Below are positions 1-7,938 of a stretch of DNA of 64,000 nt, in pieces (positions within the stretch are counted from its first letter, which is position 1; each line of letters opens with the position of its first letter). The DNA is taken from positions 248,001 through 312,000 of the forward strand of contig NZ_JADDIV010000002.1 of NCBI RefSeq assembly GCF_015070875.1, read 5' to 3'. Source of the stretch: Ramlibacter pallidus. Lineage in GTDB: Bacteria > Pseudomonadota > Gammaproteobacteria > Burkholderiales > Burkholderiaceae_C. Position numbers and translations under genes: made by a program. Below the pieces are notes generated by a model, which saw only the letters and a list, made by a program, of their open reading frames with translations, searched no databases and had not been told where the DNA came from.

Positions 1-1341
1 ACGTCGACCGTCGCCGCCAACGCCTTCACGCGCCAGGAGCGCCACCGCATCACCTGGGACGGCCGCTGGCAGCTCGGCGCGCCCATCGCCGACGACGTGC
101 AGGCGGTCCTCAGCTGGCAGTCGACCGATGCGCGCGAGTACAGCTTCGAGGACCGCAACACGGCGGCCGACCGCGTCCGCGACACGACGTACCGCGAACG
201 CACGCTGCAGGGTTACCTGCAGGCCACGCGCACGCTGCGGCTGCCCGGCGGCTGGGCGCACCGCTTCACCTATGGTGCGGAACACGTGCGCTCCGACATT
301 CGCACGCTGCAGACCGGCCTGACGCCCGCCGCCGGCGAGACCTTTCCGCTCAAGCGCTTTCCCGACACGCGCGAGGCGAGCAGCGCGATGTTCCTGCAGG
401 ACGAGATCATGGGCGGCGCCTGGACCCTCACGCCCGGACTGCGCGTGGACCGCTTCACGCTCGATGCGTCTCAGGAAGGCTTCTCGCCGCCCGCGACCAC
501 GCCCGCGGCTTCCACCTCGGGCACCTCGGTGTCGCCCAAGTTCGGCGTGCTGTTCCAGGCCACGCCGGTGTGGAGCGTGTTCGGCCACTATGCGCACGGC
601 TTCAAGGCGCCCAACGCCGGCCAGGTGAACGCGTTCTTCGAGAATTTCCTCGCCAACTACAAGAGCATTCCCAACCCGAACCTGCGCCCGGAAAAGAGCC
701 GCACGTTCGAGCTCGGCGCGCGCGGCCGCATGGACCGGCTGACGCTCGACGCGGCCGTGTTCACCGGCCGCTATTCGGACTTCATCGAGGAGTTCCGGCA
801 GGTCTCCGGTACCGGCGCGCCCGGCCATCCCATCGTGTTCCAGACGGTGAACATCGGCAAGGTGCGCATCTCGGGCTTGGAGGTGAAGGGCGACATGCGC
901 TGGGGCCGCTACGCCGGCGGCGTCTGGTCGACGCCGTTCGCTTTCGGCGTGGCGCGCGGACGCGATCTCCTGACGGACCGGCCGGTCAACTCGGTCAACC
1001 CGGCGCGCCTGGCGGCGGGCCTCAAGTTCGACGCGGGCCCGTGGGCCCTGCGGCTGGACGCGACCCACCGCGCGGCCAAGAAGGCCGACGACATCGACAG
1101 CGCCTCGGCGATCGCGCCGCCGGCGCAGCAGTTCGCCACGCCCTCCGCGACCACATTCGACCTCAGTGGCCAGTGGCGCGTGCGGCCCGGCACGCGCATC
1201 ACGGCTGGGATCCACAACCTCACCGACCGCAAGTACTGGGAATGGTCGGACGTGCGCGGCGTCGCCGCCACCTCGCCGGTGCGCGACGCGTTCACCCAGC
1301 CCGGTCGCAGCTTCCGCGTGTCCATCGTCACCGATTTCTGA
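1..1341 (+). CDS. TonB-dependent haem/haemoglobin receptor, C-terminal part (5' end outside the window)
   Basis: The reading frame is open from base 1, so the gene starts upstream; 446 residues are visible. This is the outer-membrane beta-barrel of a TonB-dependent receptor: alternating amphipathic strands, the typical YAHGFKAPN strand-loop motif, an NPNLRPEKSRTFELG motif shared by haem and siderophore receptors, and a C-terminal Phe (IVTDF) used for barrel insertion. The signal peptide, TonB box and plug domain are not in view. The next gene starts 11 bases after the stop and encodes a haem-processing protein, followed by a haem ABC importer, so haem or haemoglobin is the likely substrate; this comes from context, not from a ligand residue I can see. 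Any Fur-regulated promoter would be upstream of the window. Confidence 0.88.
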   Translation, partial: TSTVAANAFTRQERHRITWDGRWQLGAPIADDVQAVLSWQSTDAREYSFEDRNTAADRVRDTTYRERTLQGYLQATRTLRLPGGWAHRFTYGAEHVRSDIRTLQTGLTPAAGETFPLKRFPDTREASSAMFLQDEIMGGAWTLTPGLRVDRFTLDASQEGFSPPATTPAASTSGTSVSPKFGVLFQATPVWSVFGHYAHGFKAPNAGQVNAFFENFLANYKSIPNPNLRPEKSRTFELGARGRMDRLTLDAAVFTGRYSDFIEEFRQVSGTGAPGHPIVFQTVNIGKVRISGLEVKGDMRWGRYAGGVWSTPFAFGVARGRDLLTDRPVNSVNPARLAAGLKFDAGPWALRLDATHRAAKKADDIDSASAIAPPAQQFATPSATTFDLSGQWRVRPGTRITAGIHNLTDRKYWEWSDVRGVAATSPVRDAFTQPGRSFRVSIVTDF

Positions 1342-1352
1342 AGGAGAGCCCC

Positions 1353-2426
1353 ATGCCACCCAGCCAACTCCGCGACCGCTTCGCCGCCGCGCGCGCCCAG
1401 GGCCTGCGGCACAAGGAAGCCGCCGCCGCCTGCGGCGTGAGCGAAGGCGAAGCCATCGCCGCCCATGCCGGCGACCACGCGATGGCGCTCAAGGCGCTGC
1501 CGCTGCGCGGCCCATGGATCGCGCTGCTGCAGGCGCTGGAAGCCTGCGGACCGCTGCTCGCCCTCACCCGCAACGCATCGACCGTGCACGAGAAGACGGG
1601 CGTCTACACCAAGCTCTCGGCCAGCGGGCACGTGGGCCTGGCGCTCGGCGAGCAGATCGACCTGCGCCTGTTCCTCGACCGCTGGCACGCGGGCTTCGCC
1701 GTCACGGAAGCGGCGGCGAACGCCGTCAACCCGCCGTCGCTGAGCCTGCAGTTCTTCGACCGGCACGGCTGCGCGGCGCACAAGGTGTTCGCGCGGGAGG
1801 GCAGCGACCGCGAGCGGTTCCGCGCGGTGGCGGCGGACTTCGGCGCCCCCACGCTGGCCCCCGCGTTCGAGGCGGAAGCGGTGCCCGGGCGGCCGCGCCC
1901 CGACGCCTTCTTCGACGCCGCGGCGCTCACGGCCGACTGGGCCACGATGACGGACACGCACCAGTTCTTCGGGCTGCTGCGCAAGCACGACGTGGAGCGG
2001 CAGCAGAGCTTCCGCCTGGTCGAAGGACGGTTCGCGCGGCGGCTGCCGCCGGCCACGGTGCGCACGCTGCTGCAGGAAGCGGCTTTCGACGGCACGCCGA
2101 TCATGGTGTTCGTCGGCAGCCCTGGCTGCATCCAGATCCACACCGGGCCGGTGAAGAACGTCGTGCCCATGGACATCCGCGGGATCTCCTGGCTCAACGT
2201 GCTGGATGAGGGCTTCAACCTGCACCTGCGCGAGGATGCGATCGCGCAGGCCTGGGTGGTGGAAAAACCGACGAGCGACGGCGTGGTCACCTCCGTGGAA
2301 GCCTTCGACCAGGACGGCGGGCTCATGGCCATGTTCTTCGGCGCGCGCAAGCCGGGCGTGCCGGAACGGCAGGAATGGCGCGCATTGGTGCAGCGACTGC
2401 AGGCGCACGCGGAGGCCGCGGCATGA
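1353..2426 (+). CDS. hemS: Haem-degrading/haem-trafficking factor HemS/HmuS
   Basis: A 357-residue cytoplasmic protein of the HemS/ChuS/HmuS family, which takes haem from the ABC importer and breaks it down or hands it on. Length fits the family (about 345-360). Two tandem HemS-type halves can be seen (about residues 25-165 and 195-345); the second contains MTDTHQFFGLL, whose His203 matches the axial haem ligand of Yersinia HemS. The ATG is chosen because AAGGAG lies 6-11 bases upstream and homologues begin with a helix of this kind. The stop overlaps the start of hmuT (ATGA), so the genes are translationally coupled. Symbols hemS, hmuS and chuS are used for this family in different species. 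Confidence 0.93.
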   Translation: MPPSQLRDRFAAARAQGLRHKEAAAACGVSEGEAIAAHAGDHAMALKALPLRGPWIALLQALEACGPLLALTRNASTVHEKTGVYTKLSASGHVGLALGEQIDLRLFLDRWHAGFAVTEAAANAVNPPSLSLQFFDRHGCAAHKVFAREGSDRERFRAVAADFGAPTLAPAFEAEAVPGRPRPDAFFDAAALTADWATMTDTHQFFGLLRKHDVERQQSFRLVEGRFARRLPPATVRTLLQEAAFDGTPIMVFVGSPGCIQIHTGPVKNVVPMDIRGISWLNVLDEGFNLHLREDAIAQAWVVEKPTSDGVVTSVEAFDQDGGLMAMFFGARKPGVPERQEWRALVQRLQAHAEAAA

Positions 2427-3250
2427 AGCGGCGGCCCTTCCTGCTGGCGGCGGCGGCACTGCCGCTGGCGCGCGCGCAAGCCGTGCCGCGCCTGGTCACC
2501 ATCGGCGGCGCCATCACGGAAGTCGTGTACGCGCTGGGTGCGCAGGAGCAACTCGTCGGCACCGACACCACCAGCCTGTATCCGCCAGCGGCGCAGCGCA
2601 CCGCCAAGGTCGGCTACATGCGGCAGCTGTCCGCCGAAGGCGTGCTGGCGCTGCGGCCGAATGCGCTGGTCGCCACCACCGAGGCGGGGCCGCCGGTGGT
2701 GCTGGACCAGCTGCGCAGCGCCGGCGTGCAGGTCGAACGCGTTCGCGCGGACCACACCTGGGCCGAGGTGCAGCGCAAGGTGCAGGCCGTGGGGCGCGCC
2801 TGCGCGCGCGAGGCCGGCGCGCGGGAGCTCCAGCAGCGGCTGGACAGCGAGTGGAACGCGGCGCTGGCGGAGGTGGCGCGCAGCAACCGTGCCCGGCCGC
2901 GCGTGCTGTTCATCCTGTCGCACGGCGCATCGCCGCAGGTGGCCGGCGGCCACACGGCGGCCCACGCCCTGATCGGCTTCGCCGGCGGCACCAACGCGAT
3001 CGCCGGCTTCGACGGCTACCGGCCGCTGACCGCGGAGGCGATGGCCGCGGCGGCGCCCGACGTGATCCTCACCACCACGCAAGGCATCGAGGCGCAGGGC
3101 GGCGAGCAGAAGTTCTGGTCGCGCCCGGAGCTGGCGCTGACGCCGGCGTTCGCCCGCAAGGCGCTCGTGAGCCTCGACGCGCTGCTGCTCCTCGGCTTCG
3201 GCCCGCGCCTGCCGCAGGCCGTCGGCGAGGTCCACCGGAGGATCGCATGA
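2423..3250 (+). CDS. hmuT: Haem ABC transporter periplasmic binding protein HmuT
   Basis: A 275-residue periplasmic haem-binding protein of the cluster-8 (BtuF/TroA-like) class. A cleavable signal of about 20 residues (MKRRPFLLAAAALPLARAQA) is followed by the typical first strand VTIGGAITEVVYALG and the LVGTD segment seen in HmuT proteins. It would accept haem from the TonB receptor in the periplasm and deliver it to HmuUV. The ATG at 2423 overlaps the hemS stop; the longer in-frame opening upstream lies inside hemS and lacks a signal peptide at its end, so it was not used. The gene ends with an ATGA overlap with the small VOC gene. Confidence 0.92.
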   Translation: MKRRPFLLAAAALPLARAQAVPRLVTIGGAITEVVYALGAQEQLVGTDTTSLYPPAAQRTAKVGYMRQLSAEGVLALRPNALVATTEAGPPVVLDQLRSAGVQVERVRADHTWAEVQRKVQAVGRACAREAGARELQQRLDSEWNAALAEVARSNRARPRVLFILSHGASPQVAGGHTAAHALIGFAGGTNAIAGFDGYRPLTAEAMAAAAPDVILTTTQGIEAQGGEQKFWSRPELALTPAFARKALVSLDALLLLGFGPRLPQAVGEVHRRIA

Positions 3251-3666
3251 ACCCGCGCGCAAGGCTCTGTCCGCAGTTGCCGGTGCCGGTGCTGGAAACC
3301 GCGGACCTCGCCGCCAGCGTGGCGTGGTACGCAGGCGTCCTCGGGTTCGTCGTCGAACAGCGGGTGCCGGGCGTCGTCGCCGTGCTGCGCATCGCCGGCG
3401 GCGCCCGCCTGCAGCTGTGGCAGGTGCCCGAGGCCGAGCCGCAGGACTGTTGCATCGTCGTGGAAGCGCCCACCTGCATCTTCCATTGCCACGCCCGCAT
3501 CGCATCGGCCGCGCGCACCTGGGTCTCCCCCACGCCGGCCCTGCGCGCCTGGGGCGCATGGGAGTTCTGCGTGCCGGACCTGCACGGCAACCAGCTGCGC
3601 TTCATCCAGTGGGCCAACGCCGGCGCGGAGACCGAACCGGTGCGGCGGCAGGGGCGCCGCGCGTGA
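3247..3666 (+). CDS. Small VOC (glyoxalase/dioxygenase-fold) protein inside the haem operon
   Basis: A 139-residue protein with the vicinal-oxygen-chelate fold: an N-terminal PVPVLETADLAASVAWYAGVLGF module and a C-terminal VPDLHGNQLRFIQW module, as in glyoxalase I, bleomycin-binding and related proteins. It is joined to hmuT (ATGA overlap) and to hmuU (GTGA overlap), so it is translated as part of the haem import operon, between the binding protein and the permease. That position suggests a role with haem, tetrapyrrole products or iron, but no activity can be read from the sequence. A HCHA cluster near residue 80 could bind metal or haem; this is speculation. No signal peptide, so cytoplasmic. 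Confidence 0.82.
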   Translation: MNPRARLCPQLPVPVLETADLAASVAWYAGVLGFVVEQRVPGVVAVLRIAGGARLQLWQVPEAEPQDCCIVVEAPTCIFHCHARIASAARTWVSPTPALRAWGAWEFCVPDLHGNQLRFIQWANAGAETEPVRRQGRRA

Positions 3667-4709
3667 ACGGCACGGTGCACCGGCTGCCGCCGCGCACCGT
3701 GCTCGTGCTCGGTGCGGCGCTGGTCCTGGCGGCTTTCGCCTGGGGCAGCGCGCGCGGCGCGTTCACGATCTCGCCCCTGCAGCTGCTGCAGGTCCTGGCG
3801 GATGCCGCCACGGGCGCCGGCCAGCCCTCGCAGGAGCGCACCGTCTTCCTCCACATCCGCCTGCCGCGACTGCTGCTGGGCGTCGGGGCCGGCGTGGGCC
3901 TCGGCATCGCGGGCGCGCTGATGCAGGGACTGTTCCGCAATCCGCTGGTCGATCCGGGCCTGATCGGCATCAGCAGCGGCGCCGCACTGGCCGCCGGCAC
4001 CGTCATCGTCCTGGGCAGCGTCTGGTGGCCCGAGCTCCCGCGCGCGCTGGGCAGCTGGACGCTGGTGCTGGCCGCCTTCGCCGGCGGGCTGGCCGTGACC
4101 CTGGCCGTCTACGCCCTGGCGCAGGGTGGGTCGGGCACGCACATTGCCCTGATGCTGCTGGCAGGCGTGGCCGTCAACGCGCTCGCGGGCGCGGGCCTCG
4201 GGCTGCTCAACTTCCTCGCCACCGACGAACAGCTGCGCAACATCCAGTTCTGGTTGCTGGGCAGCCTCGGTGGCGCGCGCTGGAGCGCGGTGCTGCTGGT
4301 GGCCGCCGTGGTGGCGCTCGCCACCACCATCGGCTGCCGCCTGGCACGCGCGCTGAATGCGATCGCCCTTGGCGAGGCACAGGCGGTGCTGCTCGGGGTG
4401 CCGGTGGAACGCGTCAAGCGCCTGGCCATCGTCGCCACGGCCCTGGCGGTCGGCGCCGTCACCGCGACCACCGGCATCATCGGCTTCATCGGCCTGATCG
4501 CGCCGCATTGGGTGCGGCTGGTGGCGGGGCCCGACCACCGCATCGTGATCCCCGCGTCCGGGCTGCTGGGCGCCGCGCTCGTGCTGGCCGCCGATGGCGT
4601 GGCCCGCACGGTGCTCGCGCCGGCGGAACTGCCCCTGGGCGTGCTGACCGCGGCCATCGGCGTGCCCATGTTCCTGGCGCTGCTGCGCCACTTCCGGGAG
4701 CGCACGTGA
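3663..4709 (+). CDS. hmuU: Haem ABC transporter permease HmuU (FecCD family)
   Basis: A 348-residue inner-membrane permease of the FecCD/BtuC family, close to the usual 330-350 residues. Diagnostic motifs are RLPRLLLGVGAGVGLGIAGALMQGLFRNPL near residues 69-98, the GISSGAALAAG turn, and the coupling region FIGLIAPHWVRLV that contacts the ATPase. About ten membrane segments can be drawn. The start is a GTG overlapping the VOC stop (GTGA), with the frame giving a short N-terminal arm before the first membrane helix. The last codons overlap the hmuV start. It forms the haem channel with HmuV in the cytoplasmic membrane. Confidence 0.93.
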   Translation: MNGTVHRLPPRTVLVLGAALVLAAFAWGSARGAFTISPLQLLQVLADAATGAGQPSQERTVFLHIRLPRLLLGVGAGVGLGIAGALMQGLFRNPLVDPGLIGISSGAALAAGTVIVLGSVWWPELPRALGSWTLVLAAFAGGLAVTLAVYALAQGGSGTHIALMLLAGVAVNALAGAGLGLLNFLATDEQLRNIQFWLLGSLGGARWSAVLLVAAVVALATTIGCRLARALNAIALGEAQAVLLGVPVERVKRLAIVATALAVGAVTATTGIIGFIGLIAPHWVRLVAGPDHRIVIPASGLLGAALVLAADGVARTVLAPAELPLGVLTAAIGVPMFLALLRHFRERT

Positions 4710-5488
4710 CGCTCGCATTGCGCAAGGCCGAAGTCCGCGCCGGCCCGAACGTGCTGCTGGCCCCCGTCACGGCCACGCTGCGACCTGGAAGGCTGACCTG
4801 CATCGTCGGGCCGAACGGCGCGGGCAAGTCCACGCTGGTGTCGCTGCTGTCGGGCGCGCGCCGGCCCGATGCGGGCGAGGTGCTGCTCGATGGCGCTCCG
4901 CTGCAAGGGGTGCCGCTCGAGGCGCTGGCGCGCCGGCGTGCGGTGATGTTGCAGGAAAGCGCGGTGGCCTTCGATTTCTCCGCGGCGGAAGTCTGTGGCC
5001 TGGGCCGCTATCCGCACCGCCTGCAGCCGAGCCGGCACGAGGACCGGATCGTCGCCGAGGCCCTCGCGGCCGCTTCCGTCGCCGCACTCGCATCCCGCAG
5101 TTTCGCGACGCTTTCGGGCGGCGAGAAGGCGCGCGTGCAGCTGGCGCGCGCGTTGGCGCAAGTCTGGGAACCCGACCCCGCCGGCGCGTCGCGCTGGCTG
5201 CTGCTGGACGAACCGACCGCGGCGCTCGACCTGCGCCACCAGCACGAAGTGCTGCAGCGTGTGCGCGCACTCGCCGAGGAAGAGGGCGTGGGCGTGGTCG
5301 CCGTGCTGCACGACGTCAACCTGGCCCTGCGCTACGGCGACGATGCCTTGCTGCTGGCCGCCGGCCGCGACGCCCGCTTCGGCACGGTCGGCGACGTGCT
5401 GGTGCCGGAGCGCATCCGCGACGTCTGGCAGGTGGGCTGCGAGTGGGTGCGCGACGCAGGCGGCCGGGCGCACCTCCTGTTCGGCTGA
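4706..5488 (+). CDS. hmuV: Haem ABC transporter ATPase HmuV
   Basis: A 260-residue ATP-binding subunit that energises haem import through HmuU. Walker A GPNGAGKST is at 35-43, the signature LSGGE at 136-140, Walker B LLLDEP at 165-170 and the switch His at 202 (VLHDVN). Between signature and Walker B there is a slightly extended loop (WEPDPAGASRW) that is usual in HmuV proteins. The GTG start overlaps the hmuU stop. This closes the operon: the next gene is on the opposite strand and its stop codon begins at the very next base. An inverted repeat at 5497-5514 could act as a shared terminator. Confidence 0.93.
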   Translation: MTLALRKAEVRAGPNVLLAPVTATLRPGRLTCIVGPNGAGKSTLVSLLSGARRPDAGEVLLDGAPLQGVPLEALARRRAVMLQESAVAFDFSAAEVCGLGRYPHRLQPSRHEDRIVAEALAAASVAALASRSFATLSGGEKARVQLARALAQVWEPDPAGASRWLLLDEPTAALDLRHQHEVLQRVRALAEEEGVGVVAVLHDVNLALRYGDDALLLAAGRDARFGTVGDVLVPERIRDVWQVGCEWVRDAGGRAHLLFG

Positions 5489-5884
5489 TCAGCCCGTCCG
5501 GCCCACCGGCCGGAAGCCCGGCGTGTTCTGCCCGATGTGCCAGCACACGCCCGCAGGGTCGATGACCACGAACTCCGTGATGCCCCACGGCTGCTCCGTG
5601 ACGGGCGTGACCTTCGCGCCGTAGCGTCCGGCCAGGTCGGCCTGCTCCACGTGCCGCTGCCACGCATGCACGTCCGCCACCAGCAGGTGCATCACGCAGT
5701 TGTCGGCGAATTCCGCGAGGTAGTAGTCCTGCAGCAGGAAGGCGCAGGGGCCGCAGGCGAAATAGGCGACGCCGCCGCCCTCGGATCTTTGCGTGAACCC
5801 GAGGTCCGCATAGAAGCGCTTCGACAGCGCATAGTCCTTCGCCGGGACGAAGGCCTTGATCTCGATGGCGGACAGTTCGTGCAT
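5489..5884 (-). CDS. VOC family (glyoxalase/bleomycin-resistance-like) protein
   Basis: A 131-residue VOC-fold protein: IEIKAFVPAKDYALSKRFYADLGF at the N-terminus, a central LLQDYY strand, and a C-terminal VVIDPAGVCWHIGQ module. This layout matches bleomycin-resistance-like and glyoxalase-like proteins of unknown substrate. The start MHELSAIEIKAF was preferred over a start 23 codons upstream because the extra segment is Arg-rich and unlike the family. It converges with hmuV with no gap and is followed upstream by the collagen-like gene. It differs from the VOC protein in the haem operon and is not its duplicate by eye. Function unknown. Confidence 0.82.
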   Translation of the reverse strand: MHELSAIEIKAFVPAKDYALSKRFYADLGFTQRSEGGGVAYFACGPCAFLLQDYYLAEFADNCVMHLLVADVHAWQRHVEQADLAGRYGAKVTPVTEQPWGITEFVVIDPAGVCWHIGQNTPGFRPVGRTG

Positions 5885-5953
5885 GCAGCGCTCCGGGTTT
5901 CGCAGCGATTCTCGCCTGTCGCGGAAGCTGCGGCCCGGAGCGCACGCCTTCAT

Positions 5954-6928
5954 TCAGCCCGGAGACGGCAGGTCGATCCGCTGGGCCTGGAAGCGGCCGG
6001 CCGCGCCTGCCTTGCCGTCCTGTCCAGACTGGCCGGCACTGGCGTCCCGCCCCCTCGGGCCGTTGCCCGGATCGGGGCTGTTCCAGGAGCACGGGCTGCG
6101 ATTGCTGCCGCGTGGCCCGCCGGGCCCGCCCTTGCCTCCCGCGCCCGCCTCGCCCTTGCGGCCCGGCGCACCGGCGTCCACGTCGTACACGAGGCGATCG
6201 ACGTGGACCGGCGCGTTGTAGAACACCACGTTCAGCAGCCCGCCGGCGCCGCCGTCGCCACCGTTTCCGCCGTGCCCCCCGGGTGCACCGTCGCCGCCGG
6301 GACCGCCCGGCTTCGCGCCACGCTTGCAAAAGCCGTGCTTCACCTTGGAGCTGCGCCCCTTGGCACCGGCGGCACCGTCCGCACCCTTGCCGCCATCGGC
6401 ACCGTCCTGGCCGTCCTGGCCTTCGAGGTCCAGCACGAGGCGGCCTTCCACCGGCTTCAGCATGTACAGCTCGACCTCGCCGGCGGCGCGGCCCCCGCGG
6501 CCGTCGGGGGCCCTGCTGCCGGCGGGACCGGGCGGCTGCTTGCGCGGCGCGTCGTCCGCGACGGCGACGACCTTGCTGGCCCCATCGGCAACGACCTGTT
6601 CCGCATGGATCACCAGCTTGTGGCCGTTGGTGACGATGGTCGAACCCTCCAGCTTCAACGCGCGGGCCGTGAGGTGCACCGTCTGCGGCGGCTGGTCCGC
6701 GGCGCCGATCACCAGCACCGTGCGGTTCAGGGTGAGGTCGCCGGCGGCGCGCAGGGCGTCGCGCAGCTTGCCGACATCGCCCTTGTCCGGCAGCGACCGG
6801 AAGGCAGGGGCGAGCTCCTCGTACTTGTTGAGCGGACCGCCGATGACGACCTGGGCGGAGGCCATCGCGGTGGTGCAGGCGATCAGGAAAGCGCAGGCGA
6901 TGCGGGGAACCGGGGTGACGGGCAACAT
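5954..6928 (-). CDS. Secreted collagen-like (Gly-X-Y rich) protein
   Basis: A 324-residue exported protein. The start MLPVTPVPRIACAFLIACTTAMASA gives a clear signal peptide cleaved near residue 25; the longer opening upstream was not used. Residues about 26-120 form a mixed alpha/beta region (VVIGGPLNKYEELAPAF and TLNRTVLVIGA). From about residue 125 the protein becomes collagen-like with many Gly-X-Y triplets in blocks (GQDGQDGADGGKGADGAAG, GGPGGDGAPGGHGGNGG, GEAGAGGKGGPGGPRGS), interrupted by non-collagen strands (VEGRLVLDLEG, LLNVVFYNAPVHVDRLVYDVD). Two Cys lie near KHGFCKRG and SPCSWNS. Bacterial collagen-like proteins are often surface or periplasmic and may form triple helices. Its strand-separated pattern also resembles Gly-rich carbohydrate-associated proteins. 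No anchor signal is seen. Function unknown. Confidence 0.8.
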   Translation of the reverse strand: MLPVTPVPRIACAFLIACTTAMASAQVVIGGPLNKYEELAPAFRSLPDKGDVGKLRDALRAAGDLTLNRTVLVIGAADQPPQTVHLTARALKLEGSTIVTNGHKLVIHAEQVVADGASKVVAVADDAPRKQPPGPAGSRAPDGRGGRAAGEVELYMLKPVEGRLVLDLEGQDGQDGADGGKGADGAAGAKGRSSKVKHGFCKRGAKPGGPGGDGAPGGHGGNGGDGGAGGLLNVVFYNAPVHVDRLVYDVDAGAPGRKGEAGAGGKGGPGGPRGSNRSPCSWNSPDPGNGPRGRDASAGQSGQDGKAGAAGRFQAQRIDLPSPG

Positions 6929-7062
6929 GGACTTCCTTTGCGATGCGTTGGCGGTGCGCGCCAGGGTGACCTGGGGCGCGGCCAGTATCCGGCGCGTCCT
7001 CCGCATCGCGCATGGGCCGGAAGTCGGAACCGGGCCTCAGCCTTTCGTCGCAGCCGCGCGAC

Positions 7063-7821
7063 TCACAGGGTCCGCGCCACCGCCCGCGCGGCCTCCGCCA
7101 GCCGCGCGACATGCAGGAGCGCCTTCTCCAGCGGCATGCGCGCCGCCGGGGCCTGCAGGGCCACAGCGCAGCGGACGTCCTTGCGTCCCGGCGATTGCAC
7201 CGGCACCGCGACGCACACCAATCCCTGCACGAACTCCTGCGCATCCACCGCATGGCCCTCGCGGCGGATCCGCTCCAGCTCCTGGTCCAGCGCCTTGCGA
7301 CGCGTGATGGTGTGCGGCGTGTGCGCCACGAGCGGCAGCGCATCGAGCAGCGCCTTGCGACGCTGCGACGGCAGGTGGGCCAGGAACAGCTTGCCGCTCG
7401 CGGAGCAGTGCAGCGGCACGCGCGTCCCCGGCCGCAACTCCATCCGCAGCGGGAACGCGCTCTCCACGCGATCGAGATAGACGACGTCGGCGCCGCTCAG
7501 CGCGGTGAGGTTGCAGCTCTCGCCGATGTCCGCGGCCAGCTGGCGCAGCACGGCATGGCGGATGCCGTGCTGGCTGCTCGCGGCCAGCGTGGATTCGGCC
7601 AGCGCCAGCAGGCGTGCGGTGAGCGTGTAGCGCCGGCCGTCGGCGCCGCGCACCAGCCAGCCGCCGTCTTCCAGCTGTCCCAGCATGCGGTGCACGCTCG
7701 GCTTGGGCCAGCCCGTCATGGACACGGCGTCGGCCAGGCTGAACGGCGCCCCGTGGCGGGCAGCGGTCTCCAGCAGTTCCAGCACGCGCAGGCTGGGGGA
7801 AGAGGCGGTGGCGTGGGGCAT
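7063..7821 (-). CDS. IclR family transcriptional regulator
   Basis: A 252-residue regulator of the IclR family. An N-terminal winged helix (about 8-65: SLRVLELLETAARHGAPFSL then WPKPSVHRMLGQLEDGGWL) is followed by an effector-binding domain (about 80-245) with the family features YLDRVES, HCSASGKLFLAHL and an EFVQGLVCVAVPV stretch. The start is the ATG at 7821; the opening continues far upstream but only as a shadow of genes on the other strand. It is divergent from the flavin-monooxygenase operon with about 100 bases between them, so it most likely controls that operon and itself. Ligand unknown; it may be a carboxylic acid, in keeping with the transporter gene in the operon. Confidence 0.9.
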   Translation of the reverse strand: MPHATASSPSLRVLELLETAARHGAPFSLADAVSMTGWPKPSVHRMLGQLEDGGWLVRGADGRRYTLTARLLALAESTLAASSQHGIRHAVLRQLAADIGESCNLTALSGADVVYLDRVESAFPLRMELRPGTRVPLHCSASGKLFLAHLPSQRRKALLDALPLVAHTPHTITRRKALDQELERIRREGHAVDAQEFVQGLVCVAVPVQSPGRKDVRCAVALQAPAARMPLEKALLHVARLAEAARAVARTL

Positions 7822-7938
7822 GCGGATCTCGGAAACCGAGACGGGAAGGCAAATAGTTCCGGGATTCTGCCGCACCGCGGCTAAGCTGCGCCGCGGCACG
7901 CCGACCCCGGCGGCCGCATGCAGGAACGACCCGACAAG

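Noticed and set aside
5497-5514. TCCGGCC-CACC-GGCCGGA inverted repeat as a terminator between hmuV and the VOC gene
   Set aside because: It lies within the coding end of the VOC gene and has no T-tract, so it is noted but not called.
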